From Candidatus Heimdallarchaeota archaeon (lineage in GTDB: Archaea > Asgardarchaeota > Heimdallarchaeia > Hodarchaeales > Hodarchaeaceae), in the NCBI GenBank assembly GCA_011364965.1, contig RDOB01000001.1, positions 188,017 through 252,016 of the forward strand: DNA of 64,000 nucleotides. Direction: 5' to 3'. Below are positions 1 through 13,745 of this stretch, one piece after another. The position numbers and the translations under genes were made by a program. The notes under the pieces are model-generated. The model worked only from the letters and a program-made list of their open reading frames with translations, made no database searches and was not told where the DNA came from. Within the stretch, counting starts at the first letter, position 1. Each line of letters starts with the position of its first letter.

Positions 1-219
1 TGGATTTTCAATACGATTTTATATGTATTTATGTTAAATCTGATGTTTGCTTTGATGAATTTATTACCTATTCCTTTTCTAGATGGTGATAGGCTATTGA
101 ACTCATTTCTAGGACCTAAGTATGGGAAATACACTTCCTTCATCCGTTATTTCGCATTGGGTGTCCTTGGACTTAATTTACTCCTTTCCTTGCTTGTTAC
201 AGGTTGGCAACCTATTTGA
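1..219 (+). CDS. M50 (site-2 protease-like) membrane metalloprotease, C-terminal fragment
   Basis: The reading frame is open from the first base, so only the C-terminal part of a longer gene is present. The visible part reads NLLPIPFLDGDRLL inside a hydrophobic stretch, followed by another hydrophobic helix. This matches the second conserved membrane motif of M50 intramembrane proteases (N-x-x-P-x-P-x-x-DG), where the Asp is a zinc ligand. The HExxH motif would lie upstream, outside the window. Family members cut substrates within the membrane during signalling or quality control. The substrate cannot be inferred. The family call is fairly firm; the exact subfamily is not. Confidence 0.72.
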   Translation, partial: WIFNTILYVFMLNLMFALMNLLPIPFLDGDRLLNSFLGPKYGKYTSFIRYFALGVLGLNLLLSLLVTGWQPI

Positions 220-351
220 GCTCTTTGCTACTTAAATGCAATTTGAAAAATGGAGCATAGCAGTAATCATTAATACCGTAAGATAATCATATAAATATAT
301 GAAATATCAGTATTAGCTCGGACTTTAAAGTAAGTTCAGGTGAAGCACGAA

Positions 352-948
352 ATGCCTTTGGATACCATTTTTTCATTACTTGTAACTTATGATTTTATAA
401 TCCTCATAATTGGAGGATTATTAGCTGCAGCTTGGTTAACAGTAAGACTTGCAGGCGTGAGTGACGAGGATATCTCAAAAACAGTTCGAAATCTATCAAT
501 TATTGGATTTCCTGTTGGTGTAATCGCTTTGATAACCATAGGAGCAGGAATTTATGTCATATCCAAAGAAATATTGATTCCAGAGACATTTGACCTTGTA
601 ACGGTTATATGTCTTGGTTTGCTTGGATTAGTACTAATCTTACGTCCGATTAAGGACTTCAGATTTGGAGCTTTCCTATCTTTAGCTATCGGATTATTAG
701 GAGCAGGATTAGTCGTAATGCTGGGAGCAGATTCAGTTAAACTACTAGCTGGAGTGTTTATAATTATTTTTCTAATTATCTATGGAGCAATAAAAATCTT
801 TGAAGATATGTATCAGCTTATTGCAGAGATCCTAGCTTCGCCATTAGTCTCAGTAAGTATAGGGCTGATTACAATTATACAAGGTATTTTGCTGATATTT
901 AATCTATCTCTTGGTGGTTTACTTACCTTTTTAGCTTTGAAAGGTTAG
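352..948 (+). CDS. Multi-pass membrane protein of unknown function
   Basis: Six or so hydrophobic helices cover almost the whole 198-residue protein, with short polar loops, so it sits in the cytoplasmic membrane. I do not recognise a family. A GTG at 340 would also open the frame, but it is part of an AGGTGA ribosome binding site (338-343) that lies 8 bases before the ATG at 352, so I chose 352. The gene ends head to tail with the minus-strand zinc-finger gene, overlapping it by a few bases. Confidence 0.6.
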   Translation: MPLDTIFSLLVTYDFIILIIGGLLAAAWLTVRLAGVSDEDISKTVRNLSIIGFPVGVIALITIGAGIYVISKEILIPETFDLVTVICLGLLGLVLILRPIKDFRFGAFLSLAIGLLGAGLVVMLGADSVKLLAGVFIIIFLIIYGAIKIFEDMYQLIAEILASPLVSVSIGLITIIQGILLIFNLSLGGLLTFLALKG

Positions 949-1451
949 TTATGAATCTCCAGGCGTACAGGATTATTAGCTATAAGTTCAGCAATCTGTT
1001 TTAGTTGATCAATAGAAAACCTAAGAGAGTTAGGGTCTCCACGAAGAGTGATCTTGAGTTCAATATCACCATCGGGAGGCACATAAATTTGGTCTATTTC
1101 CACAATATCCAACGGATGGAACAGATCAGCAAAAGTTGTTCTTGTATCTGTTTTTCTTTCAATTATTTCTATTGGAGCACGAATTTCAGACTCAATAAAC
1201 TGGCGAAGCTCAGTATTTTGGATTATTACATTACCATTTCTTGTTAGAAGAAGAATAGATTCATTCATCTGGTGCGCACGATCCAAAGTTACATTCTGAA
1301 GTTGTTTGAGATATCTTTGTTCCGCTCTGGCAAAAACCTTAGATACTTCAACTTCTAGATTAGTAATTTTCCCTTTACGGAGTTTCTGCTTACATTTTTT
1401 GCATAAAACACCAGTTTTAGCACAGAAATTGCATATTGGAGTCGTTACCAC
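945..1451 (-). CDS. Zinc-finger protein, possibly NusA-like/KH RNA-binding
   Basis: The N-terminus carries C7-x2-C10 and C17-x2-C20, a compact four-cysteine zinc site followed by a basic helix. The remainder is a mixed alpha/beta region of about 130 residues. Archaeal genomes encode a conserved small protein that begins with a similar CxxCxKTGxLCxxC pattern and is often described as NusA- or KH-related; I base the tentative call on that resemblance, from memory. A role in RNA binding or transcription is inference. It is convergent with the membrane protein upstream in the window and separate from argF. Confidence 0.45.
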   Translation of the reverse strand: MVTTPICNFCAKTGVLCKKCKQKLRKGKITNLEVEVSKVFARAEQRYLKQLQNVTLDRAHQMNESILLLTRNGNVIIQNTELRQFIESEIRAPIEIIERKTDTRTTFADLFHPLDIVEIDQIYVPPDGDIELKITLRGDPNSLRFSIDQLKQIAELIANNPVRLEIHN

Positions 1452-1551
1452 TAGATAATCCTCAATAATATTATATATTAATTCAGAGATAGTTTTAATT
1501 ATCTCATACTAATCTTCTGGGTGTATTTCATTATGATTACTTATTTCTTTT

Positions 1552-2475
1552 CTATAATAAATTCTTCAACACTGCAGCTACTGTATGCAAACGATTCTCT
1601 GCCTCATCAAACACGACAGAATTAGGGCCATAAATTACTTCATCTGTAACTTCTTCTTTATGCCGTGGAAGGCAATGCATAAAAATGAAATCACTTTTTG
1701 CGTAGCTAGTTAAACTAGAATTTACTTGGAAAGCTTTGAATTTTTCCAATTTTTCCTTTGCTTGTTCCTCTTGTCCCATTGAAATAAATGTATCCGTGAC
1801 AACCACATTTGCCCCTTTGACGGATTGAAACGGATCGTAAGTTAAGGAAATCTGTCCACTTTGAGATTGTAAACCCCTGCAATAGCTGATAACATCTGGG
1901 TCAGGTTCATATCCCTCTGGTGTCGCGATAGACATGTTAATCCCCATTTTTACGGCAGCTACCATTAAAGAATGACAAACGTTATTGCCATCACCGATCC
2001 AAGCGATTTTTATGCCCTCAAGTCTTCCAAGGTGTTCTTCAATTGTTAATAGATCTGCAAGAGCTTGAAGAGGATGATATTGATCCGACAGAGCGTTTAT
2101 AACGGGAATTCCTGAATATTTAGCTAATGCTACCACATCCTCATGGTTGAATACTCTAGCGAGTATACCAGAAACCATTCTACCGAGGACTTTTGCGGTA
2201 TCATAGAGAGATTCATTAACACCTAGCTGAATATCATCTTTTCCTAGGAATAAAGCGTGACCACCCAACTCAACCATTGCAGTTTCAGTTGAAACTCGTG
2301 TGCGAGTGGATCGTTTCTGAAAGATCATCCCCAAGGTCTTCCCTAGAAGAGGTTGGGTTTTGATTATCTTATTCCGATTTTTCTTAAATTCCAAAGATTC
2401 GTCAAGAAGAAACCTAATCTCACTTTTGGTCAAGTCTTTTAAGGTTAAGATTGACCTACCCTTTAGATTTATCAT
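1552..2475 (-). CDS. argF: Ornithine carbamoyltransferase
   Basis: This cytosolic enzyme condenses carbamoyl phosphate with ornithine to give citrulline in arginine synthesis. At 307 residues it has the normal length. The carbamoyl-phosphate loop S56-T-R-T-R60 is intact. HPLQ with a following LADLLT is present in the middle, and the HCLPR motif that distinguishes ornithine from aspartate transcarbamoylases lies near residue 268. A GAGTGAA sequence precedes the ATG. The MoaD-like gene lies 21 bases upstream on the same strand, so they may be co-transcribed. No other arginine genes are in the window. Confidence 0.93.
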   Translation of the reverse strand: MINLKGRSILTLKDLTKSEIRFLLDESLEFKKNRNKIIKTQPLLGKTLGMIFQKRSTRTRVSTETAMVELGGHALFLGKDDIQLGVNESLYDTAKVLGRMVSGILARVFNHEDVVALAKYSGIPVINALSDQYHPLQALADLLTIEEHLGRLEGIKIAWIGDGNNVCHSLMVAAVKMGINMSIATPEGYEPDPDVISYCRGLQSQSGQISLTYDPFQSVKGANVVVTDTFISMGQEEQAKEKLEKFKAFQVNSSLTSYAKSDFIFMHCLPRHKEEVTDEVIYGPNSVVFDEAENRLHTVAAVLKNLL

Positions 2476-2496
2476 TTCATTTCACTCTTGTCTTTT

Positions 2497-2820
2497 TTAT
2501 TTTATATCTAGAGCTGTTTTTGTAAATAAGTTAAAACCACCATGAATGACTGGTATAAAGGAAATCATTGTGTTAGCATCGATTTTAGTATTAATACCAT
2601 CCAAAGCAGATATTTCTTGGTCATTGATGAAAATTAATAAAGATCGTTTTAATTCAAGGTTATCAGATAAATACTGTCGAAGTAATTGAAACTCTTGTTT
2701 GAGAAGAAGTTCACTTAATAGATCTTTCAGAGTATGATTTGCATTTGACAATGAATATTCAATACTTTGTTGTTTGAAGTCATATTGGAGCGAACCAAGG
2801 AACTTTAATTTAACTTTCAT
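2497..2820 (-). CDS. MoaD/ThiS/Urm1-like beta-grasp protein with C-terminal extension
   Basis: The 107-residue protein begins with a beta-hairpin-like KVKLKFLGSL and ends its core with SFIPVIHGG, the pattern seen just before the terminal Gly-Gly of MoaD, ThiS, SAMP and Urm1. These proteins are adenylated at that Gly-Gly and then act as sulfur carriers or protein modifiers. Here 12 residues follow G94-G95, so the diglycine is not terminal. Either the protein is matured by proteolysis, or it has lost carrier function. It sits directly upstream of argF. The fold assignment is probable, the function open. Confidence 0.6.
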   Translation of the reverse strand: MKVKLKFLGSLQYDFKQQSIEYSLSNANHTLKDLLSELLLKQEFQLLRQYLSDNLELKRSLLIFINDQEISALDGINTKIDANTMISFIPVIHGGFNLFTKTALDIK

Positions 2821-2844
2821 AATAACATCAATTCAGGAGAGACA

Positions 2845-2958
2845 TGCGCCGACCGGGATTTTCAGTTGAAAGGATAACTGAAAGTAAAACCCTTCACCAT
2901 TTGAACCCGAGTTACCAGCTTGGGAGGCTGGAGTCTTACCAGACTGGACCATCGGCGC
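2845..2958 (-). tRNA. tRNA-Gly(CCC) with a 41-nt intron in the T arm
   Basis: On the minus strand the acceptor halves GCGCCGA and TCGGCGC pair perfectly over 7 bp, and an A discriminator follows at 2845. The anticodon arm is CCAGC-CTCCCAA-GCTGG, giving anticodon CCC. The T arm reads TCGGG-TTCAAAT and resumes with CCCGG only after about 41 extra bases, so the intron interrupts the T loop or its 3' edge (about 59/60 or 60/61). Inside the intron TTTCAGTT and AACTGAAA form an 8-bp hairpin. Removing 41 nt leaves a normal 73-nt tRNA. The exact bulge-helix-bulge and cut sites are not resolved. A TATA-like ATTTAAAT lies about 35 bases upstream. Confidence 0.85.
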
Positions 2959-3034
2959 AAAATAGTGCAAAAAACTACTGATTTTAGTTGATTTAAATAA
3001 TCTACGGTGCATTCAACGATTTCAATTTTCCCGT

Positions 3035-3778
3035 TTAGCGAAACACATCGGTTTGTCGATCTCGATTTAAATCCATTGCAGATGAATCTGCATGAATAAA
3101 TTCTACTCCTCGTACAATAATAACTGGTGTTCCTTCCCCTGCCTGTCCCATCACGAGACCTGCTGCTGCTGCAATTTCATCCGCTCTTGCGACAAATGTA
3201 GATTTCAATTGATATCCATAGAGGTCTTTTCTTCCTCTGAAATCTTCTATTGGCATAATTCCAGCTAAACCAATAGCCACATTCACTGTGCCAACTCTCA
3301 GCGGTCTACCAAATGTATCACTTATAATGACAGCTACATCTTTGCCTAGGTTTTCGAATATAATTCCTTTAATCTTCCTAGCAGATAAATCAGGATCATC
3401 AGGTAATGAAATTACCGTTTCTCCAGGAGAATTAGATTTATCAATCCCACCATTGGCGCAAACAAATCCGTGTTTTGTTGCAGTAATTAAAAGTCGCTCA
3501 TTCATTCTTACTATTTCATTACTCTCTCTAAGTATAACCTCAATTTTACGAGGATCCTTATTTTGAATTTTACCAATATTTATTGCTAAATTACTAGGTT
3601 CGATCTCATTAAGATCAAATATTTTGTTTTCTGCCTTAGAAATCACTGTATGAGCAATAACTATGATATCATTATCTTTTAAGGATATTTTCTTTAATTC
3701 TTCAGTCAAAATCTTATTGAAATCATCTCCAGGATTAATAATTGGGAAATTAAGCAATGGAAAAATCATAATTCTCAT
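3035..3778 (-). CDS. cofE: Coenzyme F420-0:L-glutamate ligase
   Basis: CofE adds glutamate residues to F420-0 using GTP, finishing the deazaflavin cofactor. The 247-residue protein matches the archaeal single-domain form. Recognisable stretches include the N-terminal GDD-containing segment, VISKAENK, HGFVCANGGID, a central ISDTFGRP and the closing RGVEF region; the metal- and substrate-binding acidic residues lie in these. An LLM-type, F420-type oxidoreductase is encoded at 30.8 kb, so the cofactor is probably used by this cell. The gene stands alone between tRNA-Gly and a TPR-protein gene on the same strand. Confidence 0.92.
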   Translation of the reverse strand: MRIMIFPLLNFPIINPGDDFNKILTEELKKISLKDNDIIVIAHTVISKAENKIFDLNEIEPSNLAINIGKIQNKDPRKIEVILRESNEIVRMNERLLITATKHGFVCANGGIDKSNSPGETVISLPDDPDLSARKIKGIIFENLGKDVAVIISDTFGRPLRVGTVNVAIGLAGIMPIEDFRGRKDLYGYQLKSTFVARADEIAAAAGLVMGQAGEGTPVIIVRGVEFIHADSSAMDLNRDRQTDVFR

Positions 3779-3922
3779 TTTAAATCATTCTCTTTTATCT
3801 AAAGGATATTATATGATGCCTCAGACCGCTCATCGATCATCAAATCTAGTTTCAGTTACCTAAAGGTATCATCATTGGCATAGATCATAAATACAAAATA
3901 ATCTGAGTTATATCATTTAATC

Positions 3923-4672
3923 TTAAATTCCGAACTCTGAAGGCCGAGTTTTGATCTGCTGAGTTAAATCTTCGAGTAATTTTCTCACTTTCTCAGTTTG
4001 AGAAGCATTCCCAATTTTTTGGTATTTATCATGAGCTTTTGCTAGAAGGTCAATAACTTCCTTTATGTTCTCACGTGCACTTATCAATGCCTTAGCTTTA
4101 CGATATAAGGCATGAGCTTCATATCTTGTTGTATCTTCGCGTCCCTTCTTAAATTCCTCGACTGCTTTTTCCAAATAGTAAGCTTTATCAAAATCTGATT
4201 CCATTGCAGCGGCCCTTTGCACAAATGAACGAGCACGGGCCCGGGCGGCCTCTGTTTCCATCCCAGTTGTCTGATATAGAGCTCCAGCGGATTCAAAAAG
4301 CCTTGCTGATTCGATAAATTCACCCTCTTGAGCTTTAACTTTTGCTAATTCCCCTTGAGTTTGAGCTTGAATGGTTCTTGCTTGTTTTGCTTCTGTTGTA
4401 AATCCCTCAGTGGAAAATACCACATTTGCTTTTCCGAAACAACGTATTGCATCAAGAAAATTCGTTTCTAACATATAAATGTAACCATGAGCACAGAGAC
4501 GATATGCTTCGGCACGTTGGCTTAATTTTTTTTCCCCAGCACCAGAAAAGCGTTTAGAAGCGGCTCTAAATCTTTCTAAAGCTTCCTCATAGCGTTGAGT
4601 TTCATAATAAACCATTGCCTGATCAAATTCCTCCTGAGCTTTCTTTACCTTATTTCCTTTGAATATTGGCAC
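3923..4672 (-). CDS. TPR-like helical-repeat protein
   Basis: The 249-residue protein is almost entirely alpha-helical, with repeated helix pairs of the A-x-x-x-Y/F type (for example QRYEEALERFRAASKRF and EFIESARLFESAGALYQ) typical of tetratricopeptide or SNAP-like solenoids. No enzyme motif or membrane segment is visible. Such proteins are protein-binding scaffolds. It starts at GTG (4670-4672) behind a GGAGAT ribosome binding site. A second, unrelated-looking helical-repeat protein is encoded at 25.0 kb. The partner is unknown. Confidence 0.6.
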   Translation of the reverse strand: MPIFKGNKVKKAQEEFDQAMVYYETQRYEEALERFRAASKRFSGAGEKKLSQRAEAYRLCAHGYIYMLETNFLDAIRCFGKANVVFSTEGFTTEAKQARTIQAQTQGELAKVKAQEGEFIESARLFESAGALYQTTGMETEAARARARSFVQRAAAMESDFDKAYYLEKAVEEFKKGREDTTRYEAHALYRKAKALISARENIKEVIDLLAKAHDKYQKIGNASQTEKVRKLLEDLTQQIKTRPSEFGI

Positions 4673-5098
4673 TGATTTTATCTCCCAGCTATATTAACTT
4701 GTTAGGAAGTTCTAGCGCAAATAACCTTTTAATATCTTCTCAACGAAGAGATCCTCTTAAGACTTCAGAGATGGTAGATTTAGGTTCTACATAATGCATC
4801 TCAATCAAAGCGTATAAAATTACCTATTCTAGGAATTTTAACCACATGTTGAAACATTATTCCAAATCCTCAATCTGTCTTAAATTTAATCTGAACACTA
4901 TCGTACTAAAATATAAATATCTGATCAGATTAGTTTGGTAGAAGTAATTTCTTTGGTAAAGATGTTTGCAAACATAAATAAACTAAAGAAAGTATTGTAA
5001 GGCCTAATAACTATTACTTGAAAATACCATCCTGATTTCATAATAAAGTAATCTCAGGGATCTATTACTCTGATAGAAGAAATTCATTTCCCAGGGTT
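4673..5098. other. Gene-free interval upstream of the surface-protein operon
   Basis: No convincing open frame is present. A TATA-like AAAATATAAATATC lies near 4909-4922, which could drive the plus-strand operon starting at 5099 with a long leader. The interval also holds the promoter of the minus-strand TPR gene. Nothing else stands out. Confidence 0.4.
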
Positions 5099-10201
<5,103 letters not shown>

Positions 10202-10332
10202 ATTTTAGAAGTTGATAGAATCGATATTTAAGGTGAAAAGATAAAGATATAATATAAAAACCAGAAAGGGAATTAAATTAGTATCAAAGGAAAATAAGGA
10301 TTAATATCAAGAAAAGAAATGAAAGAGAAATA

Positions 10333-10851
10333 GTGATAAGGATGAATGGAACCAAATTATTTGCTCAACTTGAAGTGCCACAATTGATTTTCATTTTCAC
10401 GTTTGGTGCTTTGATTATCGTGGGTTTTTTACTGTTTTACTTCAGACAACAAATCATTGATGCTTTAGGAATAAGTTCCGCGAAGAAAACTATTCTCGAG
10501 CAAGAAATTGAACAACGTTTAGTGCAGATTCGACAACTTGCCCGTCAACAAATGTTCAGAGAAGCGGCAGTTCTCATGTGGCAAACAATGACACTCGCAT
10601 CTGAAGGATTTCTTGGTGTAGGCCGAGCTCCTAATGAATCTGCACGTCAATTAGGAGTGAAATTAATGAATAGGGGAGATCTAGATCCTAGCGCAATAAA
10701 TGCAATAGTAATTGCATTTGAAAAAGCTAGATATGGATTAAATACTCCTCTAACAACCCAAGAATTTAAAGATGGATTATCTGGCTTGCATCAATTTTTA
10801 CAAGCTGCAACTTCAGTTGGTAGTATTTCTACTGAAGAAGAATATCAATGA
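10333..10851 (+). CDS. Membrane protein with DUF4129-like C-terminal domain
   Basis: One membrane helix (about residues 18-38) is followed by a helical cytoplasmic domain. The segment ARQLGVKLMNRGDLDPSAIN then FEKARYG resembles DUF4129, a domain that often accompanies MoxR and DUF58 genes or is fused to transglutaminases. The protein is 172 residues from GTG 10333, or three shorter from the ATG at 10342. It follows the surface-protein gene and precedes the DUF4350-like gene with short gaps, consistent with one operon. The molecular function is not known. Confidence 0.6.
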   Translation: MIRMNGTKLFAQLEVPQLIFIFTFGALIIVGFLLFYFRQQIIDALGISSAKKTILEQEIEQRLVQIRQLARQQMFREAAVLMWQTMTLASEGFLGVGRAPNESARQLGVKLMNRGDLDPSAINAIVIAFEKARYGLNTPLTTQEFKDGLSGLHQFLQAATSVGSISTEEEYQ

Positions 10852-10875
10852 AGAATTATGTAAACGTGAAACTTA

Positions 10876-12591
10876 ATGGTAGAGATCAATCGAACGACAA
10901 GTGCAATGATTGCCCTTGCTTTATTTGTTAGCTATCCATTTGTAGCTGCAACCTTTTTTGGTTTCTTATTTACAAGAAATTCGACAAATTTCTCTATCTA
11001 TAATACTGGATGGAATGGCACTAGTACATTCAAAGAAAAATTTCAAAATCATCCCAATGAAGGGCAAATCTCTACAATTATAGGAAGTAGTAACGTTTTA
11101 AATCGTTTGAATTCTTCAGAAATGAATGATAGTCAGGGCACGTTGATCATTCTCGGACCCGCTGTGCACTATGACTTCTCCGAATCTTTAGCAATATTAA
11201 TGTATGCCATCAATGGTGGTCGAGTTTTAATTGCTGACGATTTTGGGACTGCAAATGATATTCTAAGTGTATTTTCAATATTCTTGGGATTTATGTCCCA
11301 GATAAATATAGGAGAACTAGGATTTGGGGACACAGGAGGAGAATTAAACATGTTCGGGTTAAACACGACCAGTAATGAAAACACATCTTCTTCTCCTTCT
11401 AATTTTCCAATTGCAGGAATTGCCATTAATGGTAGTGTCTTGGCAGATCAAGGAAGCTATAATAATACTCCCTTAACGCCGGTATTTCAGTCCCCTAGCA
11501 CTTCTACTCAAACTGAAACAAGCTATCTCATGCCGGCTCCTTGGGTAACTGATTTCACGAATGGATTGAGTGGAAGAGGTGTTATAGGAAATTTTGCTTC
11601 CATAATTACTATGAAAGTTCGATATCCGAATACCACTGCACCTGGTTATCCGGAAACAGTTGAATGGATCACAAAATGGGTTCCCATGGGGGAATTTCCA
11701 GCATCTGCATCTAGTGCGTTCGCTGATCTTGGACAATACGATATAGAAATTCCTGATGTCACTTTCAGTCTACAGATTGCGGTTCTTTATAGCAGCTCAG
11801 AAGCATGGCTCGAATCCGATATTGCAGCAGCAAAACGAGATGTTAATGATATTAGTCCTAATACAAATGAATGGGGAAATCCAAACATTGGATTTCCTGT
11901 GTTTGTTTATTTTCCTTTTCCACTTGGTGGACAGATTATACTATGTTCAGATCCATCCATATTTATCAATCAATATCTTGATACGACAACCTACCCAGCT
12001 GCGTCCCAATATGATAATGAAGCGTTTGCAGATAATGTAATCGCTCTTATGATGGAGGATAGAACAGGACAAACAATTATCTTTGATGAAGGGCATTTAG
12101 CTAATCATCCATTATCACCTGTTCTTCCATTAAGTTTATATTTAAAATTCCTTGATATGGTGACAATGTTTCCCTTATTTGCAGCAGGTTTACCGATCAT
12201 TGCTTTGATATTATCTAGACGCTTTATGCCAAAAAGAACTCAGGCAAAACCATTGCTATTGACCCGAGTGGAACGATATTATGGTAGAAGTTTCTTTGCT
12301 GTGAAAATGAGGTGGTTTCTAGAGTATAAACAATATTCTAGAGGTCTCGAACTAATTTATCGACGATTAAGAAGGAATATTCATAGAAGATATTCTCATG
12401 AGGCCGAATTAACACCAGAAATCACAGCTGATTATCTCACTAAAGAATTTCCTGATAGGTTTAATTATAAAAATATTGCTGATGGATTAAGAATGATTGA
12501 GAATATCATTGTTAATCGAACGTTAATCACTGAAGAAGAGTTTCTTCATCATTATTTGTTCTTAAAAACAATAGGAACAGAAATCGCATAA
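10876..12591 (+). CDS. DUF4350-like membrane protein
   Basis: The 571-residue protein has a hydrophobic segment at its N-terminus, a large presumably extracytoplasmic domain, a second membrane helix (about residues 430-450) and a basic cytoplasmic tail. Around residue 95 it reads GTLIILGPA and later GGRVLIADDFG, which resembles the Rossmann-like DUF4350 core. DEGHLANHPL before the second helix also fits. DUF4350 proteins commonly sit beside MoxR, DUF58 and DUF4129 genes, as here. A role in envelope or secretion complex assembly is inferred from the neighbourhood only. Confidence 0.62.
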   Translation: MVEINRTTSAMIALALFVSYPFVAATFFGFLFTRNSTNFSIYNTGWNGTSTFKEKFQNHPNEGQISTIIGSSNVLNRLNSSEMNDSQGTLIILGPAVHYDFSESLAILMYAINGGRVLIADDFGTANDILSVFSIFLGFMSQINIGELGFGDTGGELNMFGLNTTSNENTSSSPSNFPIAGIAINGSVLADQGSYNNTPLTPVFQSPSTSTQTETSYLMPAPWVTDFTNGLSGRGVIGNFASIITMKVRYPNTTAPGYPETVEWITKWVPMGEFPASASSAFADLGQYDIEIPDVTFSLQIAVLYSSSEAWLESDIAAAKRDVNDISPNTNEWGNPNIGFPVFVYFPFPLGGQIILCSDPSIFINQYLDTTTYPAASQYDNEAFADNVIALMMEDRTGQTIIFDEGHLANHPLSPVLPLSLYLKFLDMVTMFPLFAAGLPIIALILSRRFMPKRTQAKPLLLTRVERYYGRSFFAVKMRWFLEYKQYSRGLELIYRRLRRNIHRRYSHEAELTPEITADYLTKEFPDRFNYKNIADGLRMIENIIVNRTLITEEEFLHHYLFLKTIGTEIA

Positions 12592-12629
12592 TTTACTGAT
12601 AATCTACTAGCTAATTAAAAAAAACAGAA

Positions 12630-13694
12630 GTGGAAGACATGAGCAGAACTGACATTAAAGGAAAAGATTTCAAAAGCGATGAATTGACTTTTGAGATGTT
12701 AGAAGTCAACGACGTAGCACGAGCTTACCAACAAATTATGGCTGAAATCCGGAAAGTTTACATTGGACGCACTGAAATCTTTGAAATGCTGTGGATTGCC
12801 ATGCTAACAGGCAAACACGTATATTTAGAAGGTGTACCGGGAATTGGAAAAACATATATGGCGAACACCTTTTCTCAGTGCCTTGGTACTGAATTTAGCA
12901 GAATTCAGTTTACACCTGATATGTTACCTTCAGATATTGTTGGAACTAATATATTTAATCCTAAAACAGGAACATTTCGACTTAAAAAAGGACCAATTTT
13001 TGGTAATGTAATTCTAGCAGACGAAATTAACCGCGCACCTCCAAAAACACAATCCGCAATGCTTGAAGCCATGGCTGAAGGTCAAGTATCTATTGAAGGT
13101 GAAACACACAAACTCGAAAAACCATTTGTAGTATTAGCAACTGCAAATCCCGTTGAACAGGAAGGTACATATCCTTTACCTGAGGCACAACTAGATAGGT
13201 TTATGATCAAGGTTATTATCCATCATTCCTCACCTGATGATGAATTGAGAATTATTAAATTTAAAAATGAGCCAATTCCAGCAATAATCAATCAGGTAGT
13301 ATCTCCTCAAACCATTGTAGCGATGATGGAGGTAGTGAAACGTGTGTATGTTTGTCCTGAAATTTTAGAAATGATCAGAGATATCACTGTTGCTACCCGT
13401 ACTGATCCTCGTTTAGTATTGGGTTGTTCTCCTCGTGGAAGTGAAAGCTTATTATTAGCTGGAAAAGCCCGGGCAGCTATTCATGGACGAGATTTTGTAA
13501 TTCCTGACGATATATTACTAATGATCCCCCATATAGTCCATCACAGAATAATTTTAAAACCAGAAGCAGAGCTTGAAGGAATCACTCAGATAAGAATATC
13601 TGAAGACATCCGAGACATGGTTGCTGTTCCTGTTGATCCAGTTGAAGAAGAAATGGTTTATGAGGAATACGTAGAAGAAATTAATGAAGAATAA
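12630..13694 (+). CDS. MoxR-family AAA+ ATPase
   Basis: The AAA+ module shows Walker A GVPGIGKTY at about residues 68-76, Walker B VILADEINRAPPKTQ, and the MoxR-typical MLEAMAEGQVS, followed by sensor motifs (LATANP, EAQLDRFM). MoxR ATPases act as chaperones that insert cofactors or remodel VWA-domain partners. The partner is likely the DUF58/VWA protein encoded next. The frame opens at GTG 12630, with an ATG three codons later at 12639. The acidic C-terminal tail is unusual but plausible for cytosolic interaction. Confidence 0.9.
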   Translation: MEDMSRTDIKGKDFKSDELTFEMLEVNDVARAYQQIMAEIRKVYIGRTEIFEMLWIAMLTGKHVYLEGVPGIGKTYMANTFSQCLGTEFSRIQFTPDMLPSDIVGTNIFNPKTGTFRLKKGPIFGNVILADEINRAPPKTQSAMLEAMAEGQVSIEGETHKLEKPFVVLATANPVEQEGTYPLPEAQLDRFMIKVIIHHSSPDDELRIIKFKNEPIPAIINQVVSPQTIVAMMEVVKRVYVCPEILEMIRDITVATRTDPRLVLGCSPRGSESLLLAGKARAAIHGRDFVIPDDILLMIPHIVHHRIILKPEAELEGITQIRISEDIRDMVAVPVDPVEEEMVYEEYVEEINEE

Positions 13695-13745
13695 AACAAA
13701 TAATTCTATATAAATGTAAATATATATTATATTAGGTGTACTTGA

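Noticed and set aside
340..351. GTG 340 as the start of the membrane-protein gene
   Set aside because: The GTG is part of AGGTGA, which is well placed as ribosome binding site for ATG 352.
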